Assembly: GCA_028873845.1 (NCBI GenBank)
Contig: JAPPNO010000068.1
Span: 1-53,901 of the forward strand
DNA: 53,901 bases
Direction: 5' to 3'
Source: Gemmatimonadota bacterium
Lineage (GTDB): Bacteria > Gemmatimonadota > Gemmatimonadetes > Longimicrobiales > Gaopeijiaceae
Part shown: positions 7,842 to 17,388 of the stretch, one piece after another
Numbering within the stretch: the first letter of the stretch is position 1
Layout: each line of letters starts with the position of its first letter
Made by a program: the position numbers and the translations under genes
Notes under the pieces: model-generated
Seen by the model: only the letters and a program-made list of their open reading frames with translations
What the model was told of the DNA's origin: nothing
The model's database searches: none

Positions 7842-10800
7842 ATGAGGAACCTGAAGCTCCTTGGCACGACCGCCGCCCTTCTGCCGCTCTTCGCCCACCC
7901 CGCCTCCGCGCAGGAAGACTGCGAAGGTTGGAACTCGGGTGACTTCTTCCGCAACGCCACCGCCGAGAGCGTGGCGGCGTGCCTGGAGGCCGGGGCGGAC
8001 GTCAACGCGAGAACCGACAGTACCTTTGACACATTCTTCTATTCCGGTGTGTTCGGTCACTACACCCCCTTGCATTTCGCGACCAACTATTCCTGGGACG
8101 GCATGGTCACGGTGCTCCTGGCGGCCGGCGCGGAGGTCGATGCACGGGATCTCTCGGGCGAAACGCCCCTGCACTGGGCTGCCGGGCGGAGCCGGAACCC
8201 GGCCGTGATCACGGAACTGGTGGAGGCCGGAGCGGATTTGAACGCCCGGGACGGCGAGGGGAACACGCCCCTGCATGCTTCCAGGCGCAACACGAACCCC
8301 GCCGTGGCCCTTCTCCTGCTGGAGCTGGGCGCCGACCCTGCCATGGTCAACGACTCCGGCCGAGTCGCCAGTCCCATGGACTGCAGCTACTGGAACACGG
8401 AGGAGTTCGCGCGCGTCGCCACGGCCGACGCCACCGCTGCCTGCCTGGCGGCCGGGGCGGATGTGGGCGCGCGCGACGAAGACGAGTACACGCCACTCCT
8501 GCTCGCGACCTACCATGGAGGGGGCGGCACCGGCGGGGGCTCCGCGAGCGAAATGACCGCGGTCGTGACCGTGTTGCTGGAAGCCGGCGCGGATGTGAAC
8601 GCTCGCGGCAACGTGCAAAACACGGCTCTGCACCACGCCGCCGGGGGCAAGTACGTGCAGAGGGCGAGGGATCGGTATGATCACGTCGAAACGCCCGACG
8701 TCGTGGCTGCGCTGCTGGCCGCGGGGGCGGACGTCAACGCTCGTGACCTGAATGGCAACAGACCGCTGCACCATGCGGCCTCGGCGGAGGGCGTCGAGAC
8801 GGTGACAATGCTGATCCAGGCGGGGGCGGACATCCGCGCCCGAGACTCGGAAGGCAATACGCCGCTGCTAATGGCGGCCTACCGGGGCTTCCGAAACCCG
8901 GAGATTGTCGAGGTTCTGGTCGAGGCCGGCGCGGACGTGAACGACCGGAACGAGCGGGGGGAAACCGTCTTGGAGCGTGCTCTCAGATCTCCGGCCGACC
9001 GGGTTGCTGGTGTCGTTCGCCGTCTCCTGGATCTCGGAGCGGACGCCACGGAGCCGGGCCTCATGTGGCAGGCCGCGGTTCAGGACGACAACGCCGAAGT
9101 CATCATGGTCCTGCTGGCCGCGGGTGCCGACGTGAACCCACCCACCGGCTCGGCGCCTCTGCACGGCGCGGCGCGCGGCGGTGGGCCGGGGGTGATCGAG
9201 GCTCTTGTCGCCGCCGGGGCTGAAGTGGACGCACGGGGCGGCCGCGGCATGACACCGCTGCACCAGGCGGTCGAGAGGAAGAAGCCCGACAACGTGACCG
9301 CCCTGCTGGAAGCGGGCGCCGATGTCCATCTCCGAATGGAGGACGGTGACACGCCTCTGCACATGGCGGCGGTGTGGCCGCGGAGGTTCGGCAGCCGGGA
9401 CGACGACCCGCGACCCGACACGCTCATGGTCATCGCGCTGGTCGCCGCCGGAGCGGACGTCAACGCCCGCAACGACCGCGGCGAGACACCGCTGCACGTG
9501 GCGTCGCGAAACCGTCACCAGCCGGTCGTGGACAAGCTCCTGGAACTGGGGGCCGATCCCGCTGCGGTGGACGACCTGGGCAGAGCGCCGCGGCCCACGG
9601 TCTGCAACTGGACGAGGAACGGGATCTTCCGGTTCGCCCCGTGGCAAAGCGTGCTCGGTTGTCTGCAGGCGGGCGCCGACGTGCACGCGCGCGGCGAAGG
9701 GGGCGGGACGCCGCTGCATCATCTGGTGTCCGAAGCCATGGGGCCTCCGCAGCTCCCCCCCAGCCATGCGGAACCGGACGAATACCCCTTCGACCGGATC
9801 GTAGCCGCCTTTGTCGCCGCCGGTGCGGACGTGAACGCGCGGGACCGCGGGGGCGGTACTCCACTGCATAGTGCGGCGGAGAGGTTTGGCAATCCATCCG
9901 TCCTTGCCGCGCGGGCGCTTCTGGACGCGGGCGCCGACGTAAACGCCCGCGACAGCCGTGGCGGAACCCCTTTGCATCGGCCCGCGGGTCTGGGGTGGCC
10001 GGACGATGACGCGCTGGTCTCGTTGCTGGTCGAGGCCGGAGCCGGCCTCCATGCCACGGACGATGAGGGCCGCACCGCTCTGCACTACGCGGTCCGCTAC
10101 GACAGTCCGGCCAACGCGGCCAAACTGATCGAGCTTGGGGCCGACACCGCCGCGCGGGATGACTCGGGGCATGTGGCCAACCCCCTCGACTGCGCCAGGC
10201 TCAACACCGCCACCTTCTTCCACCTCGCTCCTACCGAAACGGTTGCCGGTTGCATCGAGGGCGGGGCCGACGTGCACGGCACGAATATGGGTGGTTCGAC
10301 GCCGCTCCACTCTGCGTCCGTCTGGGCCCGGGATCCCGCGGTCGTCTCACTCCTGGTCGAGGCCGGGGCCGAGGTGGATGCCCGGAATGGCTCCGCCGGA
10401 TCGCCGTTGCACACGGCTGCCCGGAGTACCGACCATCCGGCCATGATCGGCGCGCTGGTCGAAGCCGGCGCCGAAGTGGACGCGTGGATTCCGGGCATCC
10501 ACAGCCCATACGGCTGGACGCCGCTGCACCTGGCCGCGGGAGAGAACCGGAATCCGGCTGTCACCGCGGCGCTGATCGAAGCGGGCGCGGATGTCCATGC
10601 ACGGCAGGAAGACGGCCCGACCCCGCTGCACGATGCGGCGACGGCGGAAGTCGTCGCGTTGCTGCTGGAGGCGGGAGCGGACATCGAGGCGCGCGCGACC
10701 TACGTGATGTGGCGCCAGCCCAACGGCCGCGACATGACGCCCCTCCACGTTGCGGCCAAGCGTGGGAACGCCGCCGTGTTCATGGCCCTTCTGGAGGCGG

Positions 10801-10907
10801 GAGCCGATCCGTCGGCCCTCGACATCGAGGGCAAGACCCCGCTGGACCACGCCAGGGAGAACAAGGCGCTGCGGGAGCTGGAGGTGATGAAGCGGTCGGC
10901 ACGGTGA
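7842..10907 (+). CDS. ank2: secreted ankyrin-repeat protein
   Basis: 1021 residues. The Sec signal peptide ends ...HPASAQ at residue 24. The rest is about 25 ankyrin repeats (TPLHxAA...LLEAGADVNARD). Four Cys-pair modules start at Cys 27, 181, 588 and 784; in each, a second Cys follows after 18-19 residues and is part of CLxAGAD or CIEGGAD. The C-terminus is the family signature (PLDHARENKAL, then ELEVMKRS). ATG 7842 follows GGAGG by 5 nt. Ankyrin repeats bind proteins; the signal peptide puts this one outside the cytoplasm, where the Cys pairs could form disulfides (inference). First gene of the tandem run ank2-ank6. Confidence 0.9.
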   Translation: MRNLKLLGTTAALLPLFAHPASAQEDCEGWNSGDFFRNATAESVAACLEAGADVNARTDSTFDTFFYSGVFGHYTPLHFATNYSWDGMVTVLLAAGAEVDARDLSGETPLHWAAGRSRNPAVITELVEAGADLNARDGEGNTPLHASRRNTNPAVALLLLELGADPAMVNDSGRVASPMDCSYWNTEEFARVATADATAACLAAGADVGARDEDEYTPLLLATYHGGGGTGGGSASEMTAVVTVLLEAGADVNARGNVQNTALHHAAGGKYVQRARDRYDHVETPDVVAALLAAGADVNARDLNGNRPLHHAASAEGVETVTMLIQAGADIRARDSEGNTPLLMAAYRGFRNPEIVEVLVEAGADVNDRNERGETVLERALRSPADRVAGVVRRLLDLGADATEPGLMWQAAVQDDNAEVIMVLLAAGADVNPPTGSAPLHGAARGGGPGVIEALVAAGAEVDARGGRGMTPLHQAVERKKPDNVTALLEAGADVHLRMEDGDTPLHMAAVWPRRFGSRDDDPRPDTLMVIALVAAGADVNARNDRGETPLHVASRNRHQPVVDKLLELGADPAAVDDLGRAPRPTVCNWTRNGIFRFAPWQSVLGCLQAGADVHARGEGGGTPLHHLVSEAMGPPQLPPSHAEPDEYPFDRIVAAFVAAGADVNARDRGGGTPLHSAAERFGNPSVLAARALLDAGADVNARDSRGGTPLHRPAGLGWPDDDALVSLLVEAGAGLHATDDEGRTALHYAVRYDSPANAAKLIELGADTAARDDSGHVANPLDCARLNTATFFHLAPTETVAGCIEGGADVHGTNMGGSTPLHSASVWARDPAVVSLLVEAGAEVDARNGSAGSPLHTAARSTDHPAMIGALVEAGAEVDAWIPGIHSPYGWTPLHLAAGENRNPAVTAALIEAGADVHARQEDGPTPLHDAATAEVVALLLEAGADIEARATYVMWRQPNGRDMTPLHVAAKRGNAAVFMALLEAGADPSALDIEGKTPLDHARENKALRELEVMKRSAR

Positions 10908-10959
10908 CGGGCGCGGTGGATGACATGGTACCGTCCCGTCCGCCGTGCGGAGCCAAGAA

Positions 10960-10999
10960 TGTCAATTGGAGTTGTCAAATAGTTAACTATAGTTTACAT
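10960..10999 (+). repeat. 40-bp dispersed element, copy C
   Basis: TGTCAA, 6 nt, TTGTCA, then a second pair ending TTTACAT. It matches copy D (22347-22386) in the half-sites at identical 40-bp spacing. It lies in the ank2-ank3 gap, 38 bp before the ank3 start, so it could be a promoter or operator as well as a mobile-element relic. Confidence 0.55.
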
Positions 11000-11037
11000 G
11001 CGGACCTGAGACGGACGACCGTTGGATGGAGACGAAG

Positions 11038-14000
11038 ATGATCGCACGATTCACGGCAACCTGGGCACTCGCCCTCTTTGCCGTGCCCGCCTCCGCGCAG
11101 GTAGACTGCGACAGCTGGAATACGAGCACCTTCTTCATCGACGCCACCGCCGAGACCGTGACGGCCTGCCTGGACGCCGGCGCGGACCTGAGCGCAATCA
11201 GCGACAGTAGCGGGTGGACCGAGGATCGTGGCAACACTCCCCTTCACTTCGCATCGCGCTATTCCTGGGACCGCACGGTCATCACGGTGCTCCTGGCGGC
11301 CGGAGCGGATGTTGACGCGCGGAATCGGCATGGCGCTACGCCGCTGCATGTGGCCGCGGCCTCATATCGTGATCCCGGGGTCGCCGCGGAGTTGGTCGGT
11401 GCGGGCGCGGACCTGAATGCACGGGACGGCGACGGGAATACGCCCTTGCACGCCGCCTGGGACAACACGAATCCCGCCGTGGCCCTCCGGCTGCTGGAGC
11501 TTGGCGCCGATCGCACCCTGGTCAACGACCGGGGCCAGGTCGCCGATCCCACGGCCTGCGCTCACTGGAACACGGCGGTGTTCGCGCGCACCGCCAACGT
11601 GGAGGCCACCGCTGACTGTCTGGCCACCGGCGCGGATGTGAACGCGCGCGACGAAAACGGGAATACGCCGCTCCTGCTTGCCACCTGGGACAGGAGGGGG
11701 GGAGGGACCGATGGATCCCCCGCCAGCGAAGACCCCGCCGTCGCGACGCTGTTGCTGGAAGCCGGGGCCGACGTGAACGCTCGCAACGACAGCGGGGTGA
11801 CTCCTCTGCATCTCGCCGCGGAAGGGCATGTCGAGACCGTCGACCTGCTGATCGAGGCCGGGGCCGACATACACGCCCGTGACTCGAACGGCAGCTCTCC
11901 GTTGCTCCTGGCGGCTTTCGGAGCATTCCACAGTCCAGCGGTGCTCGAGCGCCTCGTTGAGGCCGGCGCGGATGTTGGCGACCGGGACGAGCGGGGCGTC
12001 ACCGTCCTGCATGCTGCGATCCCCTCGGGGCCGGACGAGGAGTTGCCGGCCGACCGGGTCACGGAGGTTGTCCGCCGTCTTCTGGAACTCGGTGCGGACG
12101 CCACTGCCCCGACCCTTCTGCACAGGGCCGCGGGTCTCGGCGACGTCCCCGGCCTCATCATGGTACTGGTTGGTGCGGGTGCCGACGTCGACTCCCGCGA
12201 CCGTATCAGCCAATCGCCCCTTCACAGGGCGGCCGTCAGTGGCGGGCCCGGGGTGATCGCGGCTCTGGTCGCGGCCGGGGCTGCCGTGGACGCACAGGAC
12301 AACCGCGGCACGACGCCCCTCCATCTGGCGGTCGAGTGGAAGGAGCACTCCAATGTGGGGGCCCTGCTCGAAGCGGGCGCGGACGTGCATGTGCGGACGG
12401 AGGACGGCGACACACCCCTGCATCTGGCCGCGTTATGGCCCCCGATACTGGGCCGGTTGCACCAGACATCGCCCGACGTCGATGCCGTGATGGTCGCCGC
12501 CCTGGTGGCATCCGGCGCGGACATCGATGCCCGCAACGAGCGCGGCGAAACACCGCTGCACGTGGCCACGAGCAACCGTCACGAGCCGGTCGTCGCCAGG
12601 TTGCTGGCGCTGGGAGCCGACCCGCTTGTGGTCGACGACCTGGGCAGGGCACCCCGCCCGGCGGTTTGCGACTGGACGGAGTCCGGTTTCTTCCGGTCGG
12701 CCCCTTGGGAGAGTGTGATCGGTTGTCTGGAGGCCGGGGCTGATGTGCATGCCCGCAGCGAGTACGGCGAGACGCCACTGCACCGGCTGGCATCCGATGT
12801 CATCGACCGGCCCGGCTACCCCTTCGACCGGGTCATTGGCGCGTTCGTCGAGGCCGGCGCGGACCTGGAAGCGCGGGACCGGTATGGAAGCACCCCACTT
12901 TTCGACGGCACCCGGCGCTCGCACGGAAACACCGGGACGGCCCTGGCCAGGGCGCTGCTGGAGGCTGGAGCCGACGTCAACGCGCGCGCCTCGGCCGGCA
13001 GTACGCCGCTGCATCGGGCTGCGCACGACGGCACCAGTGCCGTGCTCACGCTGCTGGTCGAGGCCGGCGCGGACCTGCACGCGACCGATACCGTGGGCCG
13101 GACCCCGCTGCACTGGGCGCTCGGGCGCGACAGGCCCCGCGTTGTGGCCAAACTGCTCGAACTGGGAGCCGACACCGGCGCGCAGGATGACTCGGGCAGC
13201 GTGGCGGATCCCACGGGATGTGACAGATGGCAGACCCGCACCTTCTTCCACATCGCGACGGCCGACATCGTTGCGGCATGCCTCGAGGCCGGTGCGGATG
13301 TGGATGCGCCGTCCGGCGGAGGTTCGACGCCCCTTCACTTCGCGGCTGCGTGGGCTTCCGACCCGGCAGTCGTCGCTCTGCTGGTGCAGGCCGGAGCCGA
13401 CGTCAATGCCCGGGACGAAGACGACTACGCGCCCCTGCACCGGGCCGCACAGAGTACCGACAACCCGCGCATGATCACGATGCTCCTCGATGCGGGCGCC
13501 GAAGTCGACGCCTGGGCAAGTGGTTTCTCCATCGACTGGGGTTGGGACTACACGCCCCTGCATCTTGCGGTCTCGAACGGGAACCCCGCCGTGACGGCTG
13601 CGCTCCTCGACGCGGGTGCGAATGTCAACGCGGTGAACGGCAGTGGCACCGGGACCCCGCTGCACCAGGCCGCGGGGAAGGAGTCGAACCCGGCGGTCGT
13701 TGCGCTGCTGATCGAGGGAGGAGCGGACGTCGACGCGCGGGCGGAAGTGTGGGACAGATGCTGTTGGACGACCAGCCGCGACCGTACGCCGCTACACCTG
13801 GCGGCAAAGGCGAATCCCGCCGCCTTCATGATGCTGCTGGACGCAGGGGCCGATCCCGCCGCCCTCGACGATTACGGCAGGACCCCCATGGACTACGCCA
13901 GGGAAAACAAGGCGCTGCAGGAGCTTGAGGTGGTGAAGCGGTCGGGGGAGTGGGACCGCGGAGTCGACGAAGCGGGGGGCGCCGCTACCCGGACCGGAGG

Positions 14001-14142
14001 CGGACCGCCCGCCCGTCGCCGCGGCAAATCAAGGGACAGCTGCATGTTCGATTGGGACACGCCATGCGGTGGCCTGCTCGAGCCCGGAGCACAGCTGTCG
14101 AGCCCGGGGCACCTATGGCCGCCGCCCCGGGAGAATGCGTAG
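11038..14142 (+). CDS. ank3: secreted ankyrin-repeat protein with extended C-terminus
   Basis: 1034 residues. The signal peptide ends ...VPASAQ (residue 21). Four Cys-pair modules start at Cys 24, 174, 544 and 728, among about 25 ankyrin repeats. I chose ATG 11038 over the in-frame ATG 11026 because ATGATCGC is the start context shared by ank3-ank6. The usual family stop after ELEVVKRSG is absent: the frame runs on for about 65 residues of basic, proline-rich sequence, part of it coded by a dispersed repeat (14005-14063). This looks like stop loss, not a designed domain. The nearest paralogues are ank4 and ank6. Confidence 0.88.
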   Translation: MIARFTATWALALFAVPASAQVDCDSWNTSTFFIDATAETVTACLDAGADLSAISDSSGWTEDRGNTPLHFASRYSWDRTVITVLLAAGADVDARNRHGATPLHVAAASYRDPGVAAELVGAGADLNARDGDGNTPLHAAWDNTNPAVALRLLELGADRTLVNDRGQVADPTACAHWNTAVFARTANVEATADCLATGADVNARDENGNTPLLLATWDRRGGGTDGSPASEDPAVATLLLEAGADVNARNDSGVTPLHLAAEGHVETVDLLIEAGADIHARDSNGSSPLLLAAFGAFHSPAVLERLVEAGADVGDRDERGVTVLHAAIPSGPDEELPADRVTEVVRRLLELGADATAPTLLHRAAGLGDVPGLIMVLVGAGADVDSRDRISQSPLHRAAVSGGPGVIAALVAAGAAVDAQDNRGTTPLHLAVEWKEHSNVGALLEAGADVHVRTEDGDTPLHLAALWPPILGRLHQTSPDVDAVMVAALVASGADIDARNERGETPLHVATSNRHEPVVARLLALGADPLVVDDLGRAPRPAVCDWTESGFFRSAPWESVIGCLEAGADVHARSEYGETPLHRLASDVIDRPGYPFDRVIGAFVEAGADLEARDRYGSTPLFDGTRRSHGNTGTALARALLEAGADVNARASAGSTPLHRAAHDGTSAVLTLLVEAGADLHATDTVGRTPLHWALGRDRPRVVAKLLELGADTGAQDDSGSVADPTGCDRWQTRTFFHIATADIVAACLEAGADVDAPSGGGSTPLHFAAAWASDPAVVALLVQAGADVNARDEDDYAPLHRAAQSTDNPRMITMLLDAGAEVDAWASGFSIDWGWDYTPLHLAVSNGNPAVTAALLDAGANVNAVNGSGTGTPLHQAAGKESNPAVVALLIEGGADVDARAEVWDRCCWTTSRDRTPLHLAAKANPAAFMMLLDAGADPAALDDYGRTPMDYARENKALQELEVVKRSGEWDRGVDEAGGAATRTGGGPPARRRGKSRDSCMFDWDTPCGGLLEPGAQLSSPGHLWPPPRENA
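14005..14063 (-). repeat. GTCCC-type dispersed repeat, copy R1
   Basis: On the minus strand it has GTCCCAATCGAACATG, then 5 nt later GTCCCTTGATTTGCCGCGG. Nearly the same sequence occurs at 19073-19130 (same strand) and 53033-53098 (opposite strand). It lies inside the extended tail of ank3. Confidence 0.75.
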
Positions 14143-14236
14143 CTTCCTTTCGAGGACCGGCGCCGATACTGGTTGCCGGTCACACCCGCCGTGGGCGGCG
14201 GACGGGCTCTTCAGGAATCGGCTGGAGGGAATGAAG

Positions 14237-17200
14237 ATGATCGCACGGCTGGCAGCGACTCTGACACTCGCCCCGCTCGCCGTTCCCGCATCCGCGCAGG
14301 AAGACTGCGACGACTGGAATACGAGCGCCTTCTTCTATCGAGCCACCCCCGAGACCGTCGCGGCGTGCCTCGAAGCCGGGGCGGACCTCAACGCGCGACA
14401 CGGTCAAAGCAGGGATTCGGGTGAAGGGAACACTCCGCTGCACTTCGCATCCCGCTACTCCCGGGACCCCGCGGTTTTCGCTGTGTTGATCGAGGCCGGT
14501 GCGGATATCGAGGCGCGGAACCGGTGGGGCCGGACACCGCTGCATGGGGCGGCCGAATCGAGCCCGGGCGCGGTCGTTGCCGAACTGGCGAGGGCCGGTG
14601 CGGATCTGAACGCACGGGACAGCGCCGGGAACACCCCCTTGCACGCCTCCCGGCGCAACGCCGCGGTGGCCAACCTGCTCCTGGAACTCGGCGCGGACCC
14701 CACCTTGGTCAATGACCGGGGCGAGGTCGCCGATCCGTTCGACTGTGGCTACTGGAACACGGGGGGGTTCGCTCGCGTCGCCACCGCCCAGGCCACTTCC
14801 GCCTGCCTGGCGGCCGGGGCGGATGCGAACGCCCGCGACAGGAACGGGAACACTCCGCTTCTGTTCGCCACCGAGCCGTGGTGGGGTGGCGCCGACGAGT
14901 CTCCCGCCAGCAGCGACCCGGCAGTCGTGACACTGTTGCTGGAAGCCGGCGCGGATGTGAACGCTCGCAATGACGTGCGAAGCACGCCCCTGCACAACGC
15001 CGCCTGGGGCAAAACCAGGGAAGACCGCCTCGGATTCGTCGAGAACCCTGTCATCCTGGCGGCATTGCTGGCTGCGGGCGCGGATGTGAACGCCCGCGAC
15101 AACGGGGGACGCACCCCACTTCACCTGGCGGCCAGGGTGGAAGGCCTCGAAACCGTGACCATGCTGCTCGAAGCCGGCGCGGACATTCACGCCCGTGACA
15201 ACAGCGGCGATACTCCGTTGCTCGAGGCGGCCGACGTCGATGGTTTCCGAACCCCCGAGATTCTCGAGACCCTGCTTGCGGCCGGCGCGGACGTCAGAGA
15301 TCAAAACGAGAACGGGACGACCGTCCTGACCCACGTCCTCCGGTATGTGACCGGGCCGGTCACCGATGTCGTCCAAACGCTCCTGGATCTCGGCGCGGAT
15401 GCCAATGCATCGGGCCTCCTCCACCATGCCGCGCGTCAGGGAGACCCCGAACTCATCCGGATTCTGCTGGCCGCGGGCGCCGACGTGAACGACAGCGGCC
15501 GATCTACCCAATCCCCTCTGCACGCGGCGGCCCGCAGCGGTCGGCCCGCGGTGATTGCCGCTCTTGTCGCGGGCGGGGCCGAGGTGCACGCCCGGGACTC
15601 GCGTGGCCGATCCCCTCTGCACGTGGCGGCTCACAGCGGTGGGCCCGCGGCGATCACGGCTCTTGTCTCGCGCGGGGCCGAGGTGGACGTGCGGGACAGC
15701 ATCGGCGCCACACCGCTTCACCAGTCCGTCGAGGCGAAGGCGCCCGCAAACGTTACCGTCCTGCTGGAGGCGGGCGCCGATGTGTATCTCCGAATGCATG
15801 GCGGCGACACGCCCCTGCACCTGGCGGCGATGTGGCCACCCGATTCCTACACCCGGAGAGACGACTCGCCCGAGCCCGACACCCTCATGGTCATCGCTCT
15901 GGCCGCCGCCGGCGCCGACGTCAATGCCCGCAACGACCGCGGCGAGACACCGCTGCACGTGGCCACGCGAAACGGTCACCAGCCGGTCGTGCACAAGCTC
16001 CTGGCGATGGGGGCAGACCCGGAAGCGGTGGACAATCTTGGGAGGATCCCGCAACCCAGGGTTTGCGACTGGACGGGGTATCATTTCGCGGCGGCTCCTT
16101 GGGAGAGTGTCCTCGGTTGTCTGCGCGCCGGTGCGGACGTGCACACCCGCAACCGGGACGGCGAGACGCCATTGCACAGACTGGCGACCGGTGGAAAGCC
16201 GGCGGGCTACCCCGTCGCCCGGGTCATCAATGCGTTTGTCGAGGCCGGTGCGGTCGTGAATGCACGGGATCGAAGGGGCAGGACTCCGCTGCACAACGTG
16301 GCGGAACTCGCTGCCGATGTCGCCGCCGAAAAGGTCGCATCGCTCCTCGCCGCGGGCGCCGCCGCGAACGCCCGCGACAACCGTGGCTCAACGCCACTGC
16401 ATCTGGCCGCGGGTTTGGGGTGGCGCGACAATGTCGCCATCGTCTCCCTGCTGGCCGCAGCAGGGGCCGACCTTCACGCCACCGACGACAGGGGCCGAAC
16501 CGCGCTGCACGTCGCCTTGCGGACCGACAACCCGGCCACCGCGGCCAGGCTGGTCGAGCTCGGGTCCGACACCGCCGCACAGGATGATTCGGGCCACGCG
16601 GCGAACCCCATCGACTGCGCCAGGTTCAACACCGCCACCTTCTTCCACCTCGCTCAAACCGGGACGGTCGGCGACTGCATCGAGGGCGGGGCCGATGTGA
16701 ACGCCAGGTTTGAATACAGGTTGGGCGGAGCGAGCCAGCCGGACGGGTCGACGCCCCTCCACTTCGCGTCCGCGTGGGCCCGCGACGCCGCGATCGTCCC
16801 GCTCCTGGTGCAGGCCGGTGCGGACGTGAATGCCCGGGATGGCTCCAGCCGATCGCCGCTGCACTCGGCCGCGCGGAGTGCCGAGGATCCGGCCGTGATC
16901 GTGGCGCTCATCGAAGCCGGCGCCGAACTGGATGCGTGGACCGGGAGGGGCTACCACGGTGACGACGGCCAGACGCCGTTGCACCTGGCCGCGATGGCCG
17001 GACATCCGTCCGTGGTGGCGGCGCTGCTCGAAGCGGGTGCGGATGTCCACGCGCGCGACCGGATGGACGGCCCGACCCCCCTGCACGACGCCGCGACGCC
17101 GGAAGTGGTCGCTCTGCTGCTCGAGGCGGGGGCCGACATCGGCGCGCGAGCGATCTACTCGCGCTACCCCCACTACGGTCCCGCCGACATGACGCCCCTC

Positions 17201-17374
17201 CACGTGGCGGCCCTGCGGGCGCGACCTGCCGTCTTCATGGCCCTGCTCGAAGCGGGAGCCGATGCGGAAGCCCTTGATTGGAACGGCAAGACCCCGATGG
17301 ACTACGCCAGGGAGAAGAAGGAGTTCCAGGAGCTGGAGGTGGTGAAGCGGTCCGCAGGTCCATCAGCCGTCTGA
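14237..17374 (+). CDS. ank4: secreted ankyrin-repeat protein
   Basis: 1045 residues. The signal peptide MIARLAATLTLAPLAVPASAQ is followed at once by the first Cys module (Cys 24, CDDWNT); the others start at Cys 170, 610 and 794. About 26 ankyrin repeats fill the spaces, including three near-identical consecutive units (SPLHAAARSG / SPLHVAAHSGG type) around residues 420-500 that suggest recent repeat gain. ATG 14237 is 8 nt after GGAGG; the ATG two codons earlier (14231) is possible but too close to that site. Only 14 bp separate its stop from ank5, so they were one transcript. Confidence 0.9.
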   Translation: MIARLAATLTLAPLAVPASAQEDCDDWNTSAFFYRATPETVAACLEAGADLNARHGQSRDSGEGNTPLHFASRYSRDPAVFAVLIEAGADIEARNRWGRTPLHGAAESSPGAVVAELARAGADLNARDSAGNTPLHASRRNAAVANLLLELGADPTLVNDRGEVADPFDCGYWNTGGFARVATAQATSACLAAGADANARDRNGNTPLLFATEPWWGGADESPASSDPAVVTLLLEAGADVNARNDVRSTPLHNAAWGKTREDRLGFVENPVILAALLAAGADVNARDNGGRTPLHLAARVEGLETVTMLLEAGADIHARDNSGDTPLLEAADVDGFRTPEILETLLAAGADVRDQNENGTTVLTHVLRYVTGPVTDVVQTLLDLGADANASGLLHHAARQGDPELIRILLAAGADVNDSGRSTQSPLHAAARSGRPAVIAALVAGGAEVHARDSRGRSPLHVAAHSGGPAAITALVSRGAEVDVRDSIGATPLHQSVEAKAPANVTVLLEAGADVYLRMHGGDTPLHLAAMWPPDSYTRRDDSPEPDTLMVIALAAAGADVNARNDRGETPLHVATRNGHQPVVHKLLAMGADPEAVDNLGRIPQPRVCDWTGYHFAAAPWESVLGCLRAGADVHTRNRDGETPLHRLATGGKPAGYPVARVINAFVEAGAVVNARDRRGRTPLHNVAELAADVAAEKVASLLAAGAAANARDNRGSTPLHLAAGLGWRDNVAIVSLLAAAGADLHATDDRGRTALHVALRTDNPATAARLVELGSDTAAQDDSGHAANPIDCARFNTATFFHLAQTGTVGDCIEGGADVNARFEYRLGGASQPDGSTPLHFASAWARDAAIVPLLVQAGADVNARDGSSRSPLHSAARSAEDPAVIVALIEAGAELDAWTGRGYHGDDGQTPLHLAAMAGHPSVVAALLEAGADVHARDRMDGPTPLHDAATPEVVALLLEAGADIGARAIYSRYPHYGPADMTPLHVAALRARPAVFMALLEAGADAEALDWNGKTPMDYAREKKEFQELEVVKRSAGPSAV

Positions 17375-17388
17375 GCGAGGGAATGAAG

